Of a stretch of DNA of 64,000 bases, positions 24,991-37,154 are shown piece by piece (positions within the stretch are counted from its first letter, which is position 1; every line of letters starts with the position of its first letter). Origin of the DNA: Chionis minor (taxonomy: Eukaryota; Chordata; Aves; Charadriiformes; Chionididae); assembly GCA_013398295.1 (NCBI GenBank), contig VZSF01007320.1:541495-605494 (forward strand). Reading direction: 5' to 3'. Below the pieces are notes generated by a model. It was not told the origin of the DNA. It did no database searches and saw only the letters and a list, made by a program, of their open reading frames with translations. The position numbers and the translations under genes were made by a program.

Positions 24991-25560
24991 TAAATGATAC
25001 CTGTGGGTAATAGGTTCAAAATTGCTGTGCTCCTTGGTAACGGGATATAATTACAAGTACCACAAGATCTGCAGGGCAAAGGTGCAATTATCCCCCTCGT
25101 GTCTAAGTTTCAGTGAAAGCATTACCACAATGTTGCCACAATTCAGTGGCATGGAACAGGGAGCTTATTGGGAAGATAACAGTAGTTCAGCAAATGTTCT
25201 TTGTAATCCCTCCATACTGTGCCCCCCCCCCCCCCAACAATCTTTAAAATGCACCATATGCTGGGATAAAAAACCCCACGGCCACAATGTGCCGCAGTCG
25301 CTGTGGGATTACCAAAGGGTTCCCTTAGGAACTACCAGGGAATGAGTGATGAGTGATAGCACCACTTTATACCAGCGGGCAGGTCATCATTTGTTACTGT
25401 GTGGTTCTGCAGTAATTAGAGGCTATTGAGTGATATTTCTCCACCGTAACCAAGGAGGGGAGGGGGGGTTGTGCCTTTGTGTCCCTGTGTAGTGGCACGG
25501 TAATTACTGAGTAATGACTGATAGTGTTACCGTGTTACACCAGGCTGCTTATTGTGTTCC
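24991..25560. repeat. Region of degenerate GGTAAT/TTACC motifs, possible old repeat
   Basis: Several loosely similar segments recur: 'gggtaatagg' near 25005, 'ggtaacgggatataattaca' near 25037, 'gagtgatgagtgatagc' near 25343, 'cagtaattag' near 25411 and 'gtaattactgagtaatgact' from 25500. The last is enclosed by the perfect 8-bp arms CACGGTAA (25496-25503) and TTACCGTG (25527-25534). A C14 run sits at 25222-25235. I do not recognise the family. The pattern may be a decayed DNA transposon or chance. Confidence 0.3.
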
Positions 25561-26039
25561 CCTGCACGGGGTTGTTAATCAGAAGGAAATGTCCTAATTG
25601 TTGCTACCTCCAGCGGCAGGGTTTGGTTGTGTGTGACTCCCTTGTTCCATGGCGATTATGGGTGTCCAGCAGGGAAGTTGTGGTGCTGAGATCCACAGAG
25701 ACTGGAGAGTCAAGGTAGCTGCTGAGGCATGGGAGGTGTTGGAACGGGTATTCACCTGATGAGTATGCTGGGAATTGCATGACTTGGGAGCAAGGCAGGG
25801 TAATACCCAGCTTAGAGGTTCATCTGTGTTTCTAGTGTGGTGCTGTGTGTTTATCTGATGGATGTCATTTGGGCATTGACCAATAACCTGGCTTTGGAAA
25901 GGTATCTTTTTTGTTGTTCATGCACAAGATTCCTCCCAAAAGGATAACTCCTACATTTTGTATTCTATTTTGCTTTCACTTATATATTTACTTATGTAAT
26001 GGCTGACAGGTCTGTGGTTGGCACAGCTGTCCAGTCTGT
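25561..26039. other. Non-coding stretch, nothing recognised
   Basis: Unique sequence without a supported gene, repeat or RNA. Confidence 0.6.
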
Positions 26040-26301
26040 GGTATGTCTATACAATGTGACTTGAGCTTATGCCAGATATGTCTGCATGACACAGGGGTTT
26101 GTGTTTTGTTTTTCTTGAAGGCGTGAATTTGTCTACGTATGCTCTGAACTGTCATCATCTTCAGTGTGGTCTGAGTTGAGCTAAACAGCCCTTGCAGGGC
26201 ATGTGACTTCAGACCCAGCGTCAGCATGGTCACAGGCGGCTTTTCTTGAGTTGCACTACTGACAGAGGAACATACCATGTAGGCATGCTGAGAGACATAC
26301 C
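26040..26301. mobile_element. Possible decayed DNA-transposon remnant with terminal inverted repeats
   Basis: GGTATGTCT (26040-26048) and AGACATACC (26293-26301) are perfect 9-bp inverted repeats 262 bp apart, outer end to outer end. 'GGTATGTCTA' and 'AGACATACC' are common edges of old non-autonomous DNA elements in reptile genomes. No matching target-site duplication is seen at the flanks, and 9-bp inverted pairs at this spacing can arise by chance, so this is tentative. Confidence 0.3.
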
Positions 26302-29300
26302 TAGCCTGGTCTAAATCTGGCCACAGTCAGAGCTCAAGGCAGCTGACTCTGTGATCAGATGTGGTATGTGCAGTACCCAAACACAGGGTTACCTACCCAA
26401 ACTGATTGCTCCTCGCTTCAAGGGTAGGTATGCACAACAGTTTTCCTCTTCCAACTGCCTTCACACCAAAGAGCGAACCCCATTCTCGGGGATGAGAACC
26501 AAAAGAAAAACTTCGGTGGCATTTTGTCAGCCTTTTTGTGTTGGACCTCCTACATAACAAAAGTAGGACCAGCTGGAATGCTGAGTGTGGCGTAATGATA
26601 AAAAGCGGCACCACTTGATAAAGGAAGAAGAATTTTAATGTCAATTCTTGTCCTTTATAGAGCAATATAATGAAAACCAGGCTGGTGACTTGTATTCCTA
26701 CATCCTTGCTCACCCCAGTAAATCCTGCCCTGCGTCGCTAGTGTCTCTGTAGGGAAATGCTGGTTACGACTTCCCTTGGAGCATCTGAAATCTGGCAATT
26801 TTTTAACAGCAGATACTAGACTGGGTAGCGTGGTGTGCTGGCTTGTCATAGCTCTGGGGACTCAGTAAAGCCAAGAGAAATAAGGTCACAAGCTGCAGTG
26901 CAGATCTCTCTAGGCCTTGGGACCATTGGGGTTCTTCCTCTATGTGGGAGTACTTGAGAGGAAAAATCTCCAGTTACAAAGCCACGAGGAGAGCTGCTTG
27001 TCACATCCAAGCCTTTTGGAGGCTGCTGCAGCGCTGCCAGATTCTCTTTTCCCATGTGTGAGTCTGGCTGTCTCTGTTTCTGGGAGCGATGGTGATTTCT
27101 TTCTTTCTTTTCTTTCTTTTTTATTAAAAAATGTAACATTTGGGTCTTTGAAATTGAAATGGATTTCAGTCTTCCTTATATTAATTATTGATAAATGGAG
27201 CCTGAGAGACGGAGATGAAGTCTGGCATGATTAAAGACAGACAGTTTTTAATTTTATGTCTCTCACAGTGACAGAGGAATCCAGTTTAATAGGAGTCATT
27301 TATTAAAAGGGACTTAATCACAAGCATGCAACTAATCGGGAGTGAGATAGTGGGGACGGGGGGAGGTAGGCACTGGGGCAGGGGGGCAGCCAGTTGGGAT
27401 GGCGAATGATGCTGTGGTATATAGAGGTACTCTTCAAGTCCCAGCACGTGTGGAGAACACACGTGGAAACCACATAGCCTGACTGCAAAGGCAAGGGAGC
27501 TGCAGTCCAGCACAATGAAATAACGGTGGAGCTGCTGAACTGGGGCTGGCTGCTGATGGCTCTTACCTCAGCAACATTAAGGTGGCCTTGCCATTAAGCA
27601 AGACCCTCTGCCCTGCCTGAATGCAGAATCAGAATGACGACTCTCATCTCCAAAACATTTATAGGATAATTAAAAGGCAGGACACAGAAGATGGATAAAG
27701 ACAGACAAGGAGATGATATTTTCCTCTGGGTGTGGGAGGAAAAATGTTCCTCTCCCTGTCAGGCTTGCTGAAAACTATGTAGGCAGGTGGTATATTTTGT
27801 ATTGTCTTTGCTGTTGGTGATACTGCTTTAAGAACATTACTTCACATGGCCTGCACCAATGAGGCCATCATTTACTCTTCCCTGGCTGAACGCTGCCCAC
27901 TGGCTACAGGTAGTAAGGAGGCTTTTAAAATATTTACTCCTCAGGTTGTGTGTCTTTCTCAGGGGACTGACTAGATTAGCAGTCCTCAGTCCCTCTTGTG
28001 ATGTTGTCGTCCAGGCTGTGAGCTGGGGGGACCATGTGTGGTTACCTCCCCCAGCACTATCAGCTATTGCTGCTCTGAGCTGGAGGAACTGAAGGGTGGT
28101 TGCCCCGGAGTCCAGCAGTTCTAATACAGAATTGATTCCTGCATTTTCATTTCAACATCACTTTACTATTATTTCTGTTAGGGACATTGAAAAGTTTATA
28201 ATTCATGTCTGGGCAAATCAGAGTTTGTTCACTTCGTTTAGTATACTCTGGCATGGGGATGCAGCAGTACTGTGAAACCACAGTGCAAAAAAAAGCTCCT
28301 GCCAAAACGCTGGGTAGCTCCTTGTTTGGTGAAACCTGGGCCACCGAACTTTAGCTGGACAGACTCAGATGAACTGTTGTGAAATTTTTGCCTGAATACC
28401 ATCTTGTTTAGTGAGCTCAGCATGAAGGCTAGTGTTTGCAGTATGTGAATTTTCCCGATACCTCTGTCCTGGGATGGGTTTGGACCTAGGAAAGAGGCTT
28501 GCAATGTTTGAAAAAGACTGGAGCAATTCTCTCCTCTCTTTTTATTGATCAAACCCCAGCTTTAAGAGACTTCTATGCAGATTAATAGTAGCAGGCTTGA
28601 TACACAATCAGTGAAAGACAACAGAAGGAGTTGATACAACAGTGATACTCATTGAAGGGTGGAAATAGAAGGGAGCATTGCTTTAGAGATACCTTTCTTC
28701 CACGTAGTGTTCTTTCCTCATTAACAGTTGTGTGTTACAGGTACTCAGGGAGGAAAAGGAAAGTTATCTTCTATAGAGATGTTTATGGCTATAAGAATTT
28801 GGCGGGCTTGGGGGCTGAGACAAATGGTGGTTTCTGGTAAGAGACCATGAGTTGAGGAGAAGGACCAGTGTGAAACACTCTCCTCTGACAATAAACTTAA
28901 AGAGGCTTCCAATTTGGTGCCCATATCTCCTACACTCATGGCGACTCCATATGGTCATCTATGCTTTTACTACAGTGATATGAGCTGCTTGAGAAGTTTT
29001 GAGCCTTCATTGTCCCTTCTGTTTCTCCTGATGAGAGGCTCCTTTTGCTCTGCACATCTTTTTCTTTTTTTCTTAATAAAAAGAGCTCTGGTTTGGACTG
29101 CTTTTTCAAACTGGGAAAAGAGATTGGAGAGAGTGAATATAAGTTCCTCTGCCTTTATTTTGGTATTGAAATAAGTCCTCTAATTTTCAAAGTAATTAAT
29201 GTTGTTCTTCCAGGCACGTTAAAAAAGCTGAATCCTCCCTGAACCCTACCCTTTATAGCTGCCAGTATATTTGCTCTCTATAACCATTCCTCCATACCTG

Positions 29301-30429
29301 TTAAGATATAGTTTCTCAGCTCTTCCACAGTATTTGTGTGCCCAGGAAGCAAACGCTACATTACTTTTCAACAGGATAGCTGTTTATATCGAAGGTAAGG
29401 GAAAGTGTCTTGCTCTGTTCTTTTCCCTTCATCATCCTTCCTTTCTTTGTTCCTTGATCCTGGCTTACTTGCAAGTAAGTTAGAAATACTGCAAAGTGAT
29501 AGTTAGGGAAGATGAAAAGCATGGCACCTAATGATCAAATACCAGGTCCTCAGAGCCGCTCTTGGAGGTAGACTCCCAGCCAGGCTGCTGGAGACCTTCA
29601 TGGAAGGCTGGTCTGGCTGGGAGGGTAGAGGTTTAGCATCAGTCATGCTGTCCTTTGAACGTGATAAAGACTGCAGCCATTTCCCCAGGGCACTAATGCA
29701 AAAGATTATAAAGCTGCTCTATAATTTTTGTCTATTCAGAATTTAAACTACCATCAATCATCTCAAGTTTTTAGTGTCAAATAAGATAATGTAGCCAACT
29801 ATATTATTAGAAAGAGATGTGTTTCTGGAGCAGCAAACGTCTGTGGGTGCATCTGAATAGCACTTAACTAGATATGCAATCTCTCATCGACAGTGCTATT
29901 AAAAGAGCTTAAGTTTGTGGAGGTGGACTGACTCAGGGAAACTGCGCTGAGGGATACGGCCCTGTACTACTTCATTTGCAACCTGAATATTTGGTAGGGA
30001 GGGGGAATAAACAAGGAGGGGAAGGATTGAGCATCACCCAGTCTGTGCAAATACTTCTTCCACTGTCTTGGCATGAAATGGCTCCAGTTGCTGGAGAACT
30101 TTGGTTGGAAGGTGGTATGGAAAAAGTGTGATTATCTGTACCTGATGGTCACTCCGAATGCACCATGCCTCTTCGGTTTTGCTCTCTCTAAAATTTAATT
30201 TTGTGCTGCTGCAAGGTGCTGGAGTGACCACCATAAAAGTGGATAGCTCTGTGCAGATAGACAACAACAGCCTGGGTAGCTGGAGGGCAAGCTTTCTGCC
30301 AATTCCAGCACAACCCTTGATGAAGGTTTTCCCCCAGATTAGAAAGTGGCTAGTCATAGGTGTCCTAGCCTCTCTGTGAGGGATGTGGGGACATGTGAGA
30401 GGGAAAACAAAGTAGGCATGGGGATGCAT
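26302..30429. other. Non-coding stretch with one microsatellite
   Basis: No gene is supported over about 4.1 kb. The stretch contains a (TTTC)n run listed separately. A 64-base segment bounded by splice-like signals at 29331-29394 is discussed under findings. About 29750-29860 is an AT-rich enhancer-like patch. Confidence 0.55.
27096..27123. repeat. (TTTC)n microsatellite
   Basis: Consecutive TTTC units with one TTTTC variant, followed by an A/T-rich tail. Simple tandem repeat; likely length-variable. Confidence 0.85.
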
Positions 30430-31120
30430 GAGATGGGACACAGGAAGGGGATGCAGAAGCAGATACAGGAGGAAGCAACATAGAAGAGGACATTGCTGGG
30501 GATGGGGCTGAAGATGGTTCTTGGAGGAAGGCGCTCTGTGCTAGACAGGGGCTTTGGCAGGGGAGGTGCTGTAGCCTGTGGGTGACCCACACTGGAGCAG
30601 GGACACCCCAAAGGGACTGCAGCCTGTGGAGGACCTGGGCTGGAGAAGAGGAAACAAGCAAAAAGGAAGGAGCAGAGAATTAAAATAATAAGAAATAAGA
30701 AGCAGCAGCAAGAAAGCATCACATACTTGACCCACTCTCCTGTGCCACTTGTCAGTGCACCCAGGGGGCTTGCAGGGACTGGGTGTAATGCGTGTCCAAA
30801 ACAAGGGAAGGGAAGACTGGCTGGCTTGTGGCAGGCAGCGGAGGGTGGGGGGGAAGGAATGGGTTGTACTGAAGCTGAACTGAAATTGAGCCTGGGGAAC
30901 TGGAAAGACAGGGGCTTACCTAAGCATTTGCTTAATTGCTTGTCATCTTTGTTTTCCAATGCCTGAATTAGTAAATAAAAGTTTATGTTAATTGGCAATA
31001 AATCAACTTAAGAGAAATTCCTGAAGTCAAGACTCTTTTGCCCATGATGCTTTGGAACTTACTCTTGCCAAGTGTCTCTCCCTTAAGGTTATTTATTATC
31101 GCTCTCACCTCGTGATGTGC
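30430..31120 (+). mobile_element. Diverged solo LTR of an avian endogenous retrovirus
   Basis: The plus strand follows the order I recognise from a common bird retroviral LTR. It starts with tandem-like units of the kind 'ctgcagcctgtggaggacc' / 'gacccacactggagcag' (about 30569-30600 and 30617-30648, 48 bases apart). Next come 'ggaaggagcagagaa', a 'ctgaactgaaattgagcctg' segment, and an AT-rich stretch with poly(A) signals AATAAA at 30974-30979 and 30997-31002. It ends with 'gtcaagactcttttgcccat' and 'agtgtctctccctt'. There is no adjacent gag, pol or env remnant, so it is read as a solo LTR left by recombination. It is well diverged and its outer ends are not sharply defined. The retroviral class (ERVL or ERVK type) is uncertain. 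Confidence 0.7.
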
Positions 31121-34100
31121 CTAAATTTTAATAAGCAATAAGGTAGATTTTTCATTTTCAGAAGGCTATCTAACATTATATCTCTCTAGAAAGTTGTGGA
31201 AGCTCCAAACATGCTCTGGTTATTATTTTTTTTCCCCAATGGTATCAAAACCAGTCTGCAAAGCTAGTGCTGGGGAAAAGCTGAGAAAAGGTTTATTGTC
31301 CTCCTTCACTTTCATGCTGCTTATCTAAATAAAATACTAACTTGATTGCCTGTGAACTCTCATAATGCCTTTATACAGCAGTGTCCAGAGGACAAAAAGC
31401 AGGGCTCATTATGTCATGTACTGGCAGGTGACTTTAGATAGCGACTGCACTCATCATGCATTATAGTATAATGAGAAGAGATACCTGTATTGATCTCTTA
31501 ACAGAGAAAGCAAAACAAGCCATATAAATGATGTATGGATTGTTTCGTGTCATTGAAATGCAGCCATCTCTGGTGAACTACTGATGCAGGTGCAGATTTG
31601 GGGTAACAAAGAATACCAAGGAGGTGACAAAGTGACAGTGCCACTGCACTCTGGCCTCCGTGCCAGTTTCTGCTGTATGGCACTGGATGTTCCTGACCCA
31701 AGGTTTTCCATCAAGTCTGAATTGTGATCAGGGCTAGGCTTGGGTTTGATACAAGGTTAAGGATGAAGAAAGGATTATACAGACAGTTTTTCCTTCTCAT
31801 TTTGTTTCCTTCCACCATTAGGGAGCAAAGAGATATCAGCTTTACATTTGAATTCACTGGGTTGCTTCCTGAGGCTTTTGTTTTAGTACTGTAAAATTCT
31901 CCAGTTGGGTTCAGTCCTTCTCTCTCACTGAAGTCAGCAGCCAGACTCCTCCTGCTCCAGTGATGCCAGGGATTGGAGGCACCATAGAAAATACTCTTTT
32001 GTTTTGGAGGTTTTGTTTTTCTTTTCAAAAGCTCTGAATAGACAGATTCATTCCCAGCTATTATAGTAATAATGACCTTTACACCAAAAAAAATAATAAT
32101 AATGGCCATAAGGGTTTCCAGCCAGGCCGTTTTAGGACCCCCTATGCTGGAGGCCAAGTGCCCAGCCAAAAAAAAAAAAATCACATCTCTAAACATAATT
32201 GGCTCCAGCAACAAAAATAGAGAGAGCAGAGGGAAGAAAGGAGAAGTCAGCAGGTCAGATGGTGAGGTTGCAGGCATTCATATCTAAATGGCCTCCCAAT
32301 GTACCATTTTGCTCCTAATGACACAGGATTAGGAGAGGAACATAATTGAGGTTTTATCAAACATGCAAGTGAACAACACAGCCCATCCCCCTCCTGTCCC
32401 CTCCTTGTTCAGCCTAAATTGTAAAGGACTTTAAGGATTTGGAAAGCCAGATTTAGCAGCTGAAAGTCATTCACTCCCTTCCTCCTCCACCCCCTCTCCC
32501 ATTGCCCCCTCCGTTTCCTATTTCTGTTTCTTTCAGTAATTAACCTTTTGAATAATCTCCCTTGCAGAGCGGGCTAAGCTGCTCTTCTATTTCCCTATTG
32601 TTGAGTGTCCTTAAGACAGAAGCTGGACCAAGTGTCTTGATGAGTGACTGACAGGTAAAGCTATCTGGAAAGCAGAGTTTAGCAGGGGGAAGAGGGGTTT
32701 GGTGTCTTCTGGTGATAAGGAGAAGAGAGTGGTGGAAGTTGTGCTTTGGGATTTTTGTTTATTATACCTGGTGTTGCTCTTCATAGGTGGTTGTGCTCAT
32801 AGGTTTTGCAGGAGAGCCTGCTGCAACCTGACTGAAATGGGTGGGATTTTGAGTAGCGTAAGCAGAGGAAGGCTTTGTCCCCCTCATCTCCTTTTCCCAC
32901 AAAGGGAAAACTAATATTTTTTCATCACTGTTCATTCTTTTATTCCCTCCTGTTCATCACTCTCCCTCTTTTTTTCTAGCGGCTACTCCCAGTTATTGTC
33001 AGTCCACTCGATTTGTAAGAGTTAGAAGGGAACTGTTAACAGGCAGCAATGCATTATCAAAACACATTCTCACCCCTCTGTGCAGTAAGTTATCTGCAAG
33101 CAGGCTGATTTTATACTAATTTGTTCATTATTCTCAGTTGTTAAATAAATAGTTTGTGAGACTGAATTTTAGGCTATGGTTTATTTGAGAACATCTTTTT
33201 CTGCCTATCTACTCCTAATTTCCCATGCCATTTGATGGATCGTTGATGCCATGTGACATTATTCCTGTTCCTACATCAGTGAGTCTAAGCTCACTGTAAC
33301 AAGCTGCATCCCTTAGCCTGTTCACAAATTATCTGTGAATATTTATTTATAAGTATTGAATGGCTCTGGTATGCATGGAGGATTATTCAAAATATCTGCA
33401 AGGTCACTTCTGAGGAGAATGTGTACATTGAGATATGACTGTTCCAGATGCACACAAATATTTTGGTGTTATCTGCTCTTCCATCTCTGTGAATAGCTAT
33501 CTTTGTATATAATTTTTTTAAAATTCACTGAAAAAAATTATCCTAAGCTTATCTTTGAAATGGACTACCTGATCTTGCTGCTTCTTAGTACGACACTTGT
33601 TTTTTCCCTCCTTCCTTAAACGAGTTTCATCCCGTTGAGGTGGGTGATGCTGGCTGCATGCAGGACATGCAGTAAAATGAAGTTGTGGTGATGACTGATG
33701 GAGAAACCAGAAAAACTGCAGAAGCCTGGGTGAATATTATTTGGGAACAGCCACATGGTTAACCCCACTAGTGGTGATCCCATCCACACAGCTTGAACTG
33801 TAGGTAAAACCGCTGAGCTGGTACAAAGAGTTGTGGTACCTCCTGTGCAGATGAATAGGGACCCGTGTAGCCAGAAGTCTTCATGTTGACAAGCTTGCTC
33901 AGATGTCTGTAAACTGGGTCGGAGTTGTGTGCAAGCAAGGATCAAAGCTTGTTGATGCAGGGCTGTACCCAACAAAAGTGATGTTGCCTTTCTGAATAAT
34001 CTCTTTGCTGTATTCTGTTGCTCCTTTCTGCTGTGGGCTATTGACACCAATGTATTTTGCATCAGCTCCCCCCTGAAAAGAAGACTTTTGAAGCAAAATA

Positions 34101-34899
34101 AATGTATTATAGGAGTGCTTCATTGTACCTTGTGATATGAGCTTTTCTTTTCTCAGTTCTGCTCAAAAAATGTGCAACGATCATGTGCAAAATATTCATC
34201 ATTAGAGAGTGGTGTTAGGGTTTATAGGCTTTCCATGCAGCAGCTGATACCTGTGCTCAGCACAGCTTTTTCTGGCACCCAGTGGCACGATTGTCTGAAG
34301 GACAGCAGTGGCAATTCACTGAATGGGAGGATGGGCCTGGGGAGGGAGTCAAATTCATTGCAGAAAAATTAAAAGGTGGGTTACAGTGGCAGGAGAGGAG
34401 AGAGGCTGCATGGGGACCTCGATGAATATGGGATTTTCATCTGTTTAAAGTGATGTTTGTAGTTTCACCATCAAGTTTCACAATTTTCTAATGAAAACTC
34501 ATGAGAAATTTAATGGAAGCACCTTGAAACTCCTTCAAACAAAGCGGTCTTTAGTTTTCTCTTTATGTGGTGACCTAGCACTGTGGATGCTTTGCCTGTA
34601 ACAGCAGTTCCTGTGCATCACCAAGCACTGCACGGTTGATAATGGTGAAGAGATGGATCTTGCAAAACTCCTACTATTTTTTCTGCATGCAAAATAACCC
34701 TGGGAAATAAGCCCCTCCCTTCACCTTTTAGAGCCAATTCAGAACTAATTTATTGTATTTATTTTTTAATTACTCCCTTATGACAGCTAACACAAGTATT
34801 CCACATAATCCTGAAGATTTGTCTGATGCTCTCACAGCTAAATATGAGAGTAGTATTATTTTCCTGCTCCCCAGGTGATCATCTTCTGATCTGCTCATC
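31121..34899. other. Non-coding stretch, chance long antisense frame
   Basis: No gene is supported. A 188-codon minus-strand frame (31711-32277) has hydrophobic runs produced by AAT-rich and A-rich DNA (32085-32103, 32168-32180) and no recognisable domain, so it is not called. About 32310-32470 ('aacataattgaggttttatc', 'aaaggactttaaggattt') and about 33000-33170 look like AT-rich regulatory-type sequence, without proof. Confidence 0.5.
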
Positions 34900-34960
34900 T
34901 TAAATGAGAATGTAAGTTCCTTGGGGCTGGAAACTGTACTTTTGTTTTGAGCATACCTAT
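34900..34960 (+). repeat. Possible ancient L2/MIR-type tail
   Basis: The phrase 'gagaatgtaagttccttggg' followed by 'gctggaaactgtacttttg' resembles the 'gaatgtaagctccttgaggg' / 'cagggactgt' portion of L2-type 3' ends. It is short and diverged. Confidence 0.35.
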
Positions 34961-36836
34961 AAGTGTGATTAAAATAACCCTTATTCTTGGTGTCATCTGG
35001 TAAGTTGGTCCTCTCTGATTCAGGGGGTTGTCACTGCAAGGAACTAGATCTGTTTTTCTTTTTTTTTTTTTTGTCAAGACTTTTGTCGTATCTCTGAACT
35101 CCAATTATGGAAGACCTGTTCTTGCATTTGCTTGTTTCATAATTTTGCTTCTTTTTTTCTTCATAGGTAAGTCTTTGCTTTCTAATCCTCTCCTGATTGT
35201 CTTTAATGGTAAGTTACTTAATTTGATTTGAGTACTCTTACAATGATATCACTAGATAACTTGGATGGGCAACAAAACTGCCATTGTGATGTGCCTGCCT
35301 GTGAGAAACTTGGGAGGGGATAAAGTTGATGACTTCTTGTTGCACAGCTTGTTCTGAGTCCTGTTCACTGTTAACCGTCTTAATAGTAGCCGTGGCAAAT
35401 ACCAGTTTCTCCCTGTAACTGATTAGCATCCATCAAGTTATACCTAACTATCAGAGCATCTTGTAATCCAAATGTATCGGCTACTGCTGGTTCTGTGACT
35501 ACCAGAGGAGGCAGCAAGCAATGTGTGTTCTGGAGTTGGAGTGTTTTTTTGTTTAGGGGGTTGTGTTAGCAAGATCCTGGCATAGCAATGCCTTTTGTTA
35601 TAGTTGCAGTGGAATGTACAGGCTGAAAAACACAAAGAAATTGTTGTTGGGTGGCAAGGAAGGTGGTATGTTCATACAGGATAGGATATTAGCAGAGTCG
35701 TCAGGATTCCAAAGGGGGTTTTGTGTTCATCAGAAACTTAATATGTTCCATATGGCAGCTGTCCTTTCCTTATTGTGATGACTGAGTTCTGCTGAAGGTC
35801 TGCTAAAACAGAGTGTAAAGGCAAGACCAAAATGCAGTCCAGACTGGACTGCAAACATGTGTTATGCTCAGGTCAGCCTATTGATCCCAAATGGGCGATG
35901 GAAGGCAGGGCACAGGTGTCTCAGCTAGTGTTGAGATGTGTGGTCTAGGATGAGTGAGAAGTCTGGTACATTAGAAGAAACTTTTGATCCATAACTTGAG
36001 CCTTGTTCACACTAAAATAACCAGTGGGACATTTTCAGAATTGCTCGCTATTTTTTTGGTTAAAATTATTCATTTTACAAGTAAACCTCATAGATTGCCT
36101 CTCACTGTCTGCCTTAAGTGATAAAATGTACAAATGGAATATGTCTACATTTTTTGTGGTGTACTCAGATTAAATAAAAAAATATAAGTTTGTAGAATTA
36201 ACAGATTACTTTTCATGGTCAGCTACTCTACTGGAGACTCTTTGTCCTTTGCCAACAATTTCACTTGCATAAATTGAAGTGTTTAGTTTTTGATCAGATA
36301 TTCAAATCACTAACTTAGCAGCAAAGAGTTGTGACCTGACACATAGGCAATGGCAACATGTTTGTAATCCACGTGCAGTCTGACACCATGATTACAGCCT
36401 TGTAATAATTTTTTTAAAAAACCTTAGTAAAATTTTAAAAATTAATCTTTTACTCAGGTAGGCACTTCATTTAGTGGTTGAAGAGCACGTGGGAAGTTGG
36501 GTTGTCCAGATAATGTACAAAAATATGTTGTGGTTTTGTGTTTATTTCATAAAGTGTATAATTTGTAAAGTCTGCATTGGATCTGGTGCTGAAGTCAACA
36601 ACAAATCTTTTTTATTGGTATCTTTCTGCATTGTTACATGGTCCATGATCCTCACACATACAGAAAGGAGTAAACAAAACTGAGCAAAGTTTATCATCTA
36701 TCCTAGTATTCTGAACTCCATTAGAATCAAAAGGTTAGAGACACCGTTTTCAATATGGTATAGGACAAAACTATGTTGTGTGACAGCAAAGGGAGAGTAA
36801 ATCAAAGTGCCTAAAATGACATTAGAGACTAGGGAC
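34961..36836. other. Non-coding stretch, nothing recognised
   Basis: AT-rich unique sequence with a T-run near 35058-35072. Two GTAAGT donor-like strings (35166 and 35209) have no plausible exon attached. No gene or repeat family is seen. Confidence 0.55.
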
Positions 36837-36955
36837 AAAACTTTCAAAAGCACCTCAGCTGCTCAGGAGCTTGTCATTCTGAAAATCAAAGGACTCGGGG
36901 ATTAGAGTTCTTTTTGAAAACGGACTTGTTTTTTAAAAGCTACTTTTGAAAACAT
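36837..36955. mobile_element. Ancient palindromic element remnant (MITE-like)
   Basis: Perfect 9-bp arms TTTCAAAAG (36842-36850) and CTTTTGAAA (36943-36951) enclose 'cacctcagctgctcaggagc' and 'attctgaaaatcaaaggact'. This resembles an old palindromic repeat of amniote genomes with 'attttcaaaagtgcctaagt' at both ends and a central 'gaaaatcaatgggact'. Decay is strong and the name is unknown to me. Confidence 0.45.
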
Positions 36956-37154
36956 ATCCTTTGCATTTAAAAACTTGTTCATTCTGGACCTATTGAACAG
37001 ACTTACGAAAAACAGTTTTGGTTGCTCTGATGTTCAGGGTACTGTGGTTTGTTAGTACTTGTACATAGTCCACTGATCAAGAGAAAAACCTTCTGTGCAA
37101 TGGCATGAGGTGACTTTGCACATAGCAAAGTGTTGTGGGATGGTTCTTCCTACA
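36956..37154. other. Short unique spacer
   Basis: Nothing recognised between the palindromic remnant and the downstream CR1-like piece. Confidence 0.5.

Noticed and set aside
25222..25235. C14 homopolymer
   Set aside because: A simple run, possibly length-uncertain in sequencing; no functional reading is supported.
30354..30998. 214-codon minus-strand open frame
   Set aside because: It lies antisense to the LTR; its Pro/Ser/Leu and hydrophobic content follows from the purine-rich plus strand. No domain is seen.
31711..32277. 188-codon minus-strand open frame with hydrophobic runs
   Set aside because: The runs come from AAT and A-rich DNA. A frame of this length is expected about once by chance in 64 kb over six frames, and no domain is recognised.
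33005..33035. 'gtaagagttagaagggaact', like the complement of a CR1 tail
   Set aside because: The similarity does not continue in the flanks.
33616..34062. 148-codon minus-strand open frame
   Set aside because: No similarity recognised; composition is unremarkable and no exon boundaries are evident.
35160..35220. Two GTAAGT donor-like strings
   Set aside because: No plausible exon with acceptor and conserved frame is attached.
35256..35441. Inverted pair ATAACTTG / CAAGTTAT about 185 bases apart
   Set aside because: Eight-base pairs at this distance are common by chance, and no element signature surrounds them.
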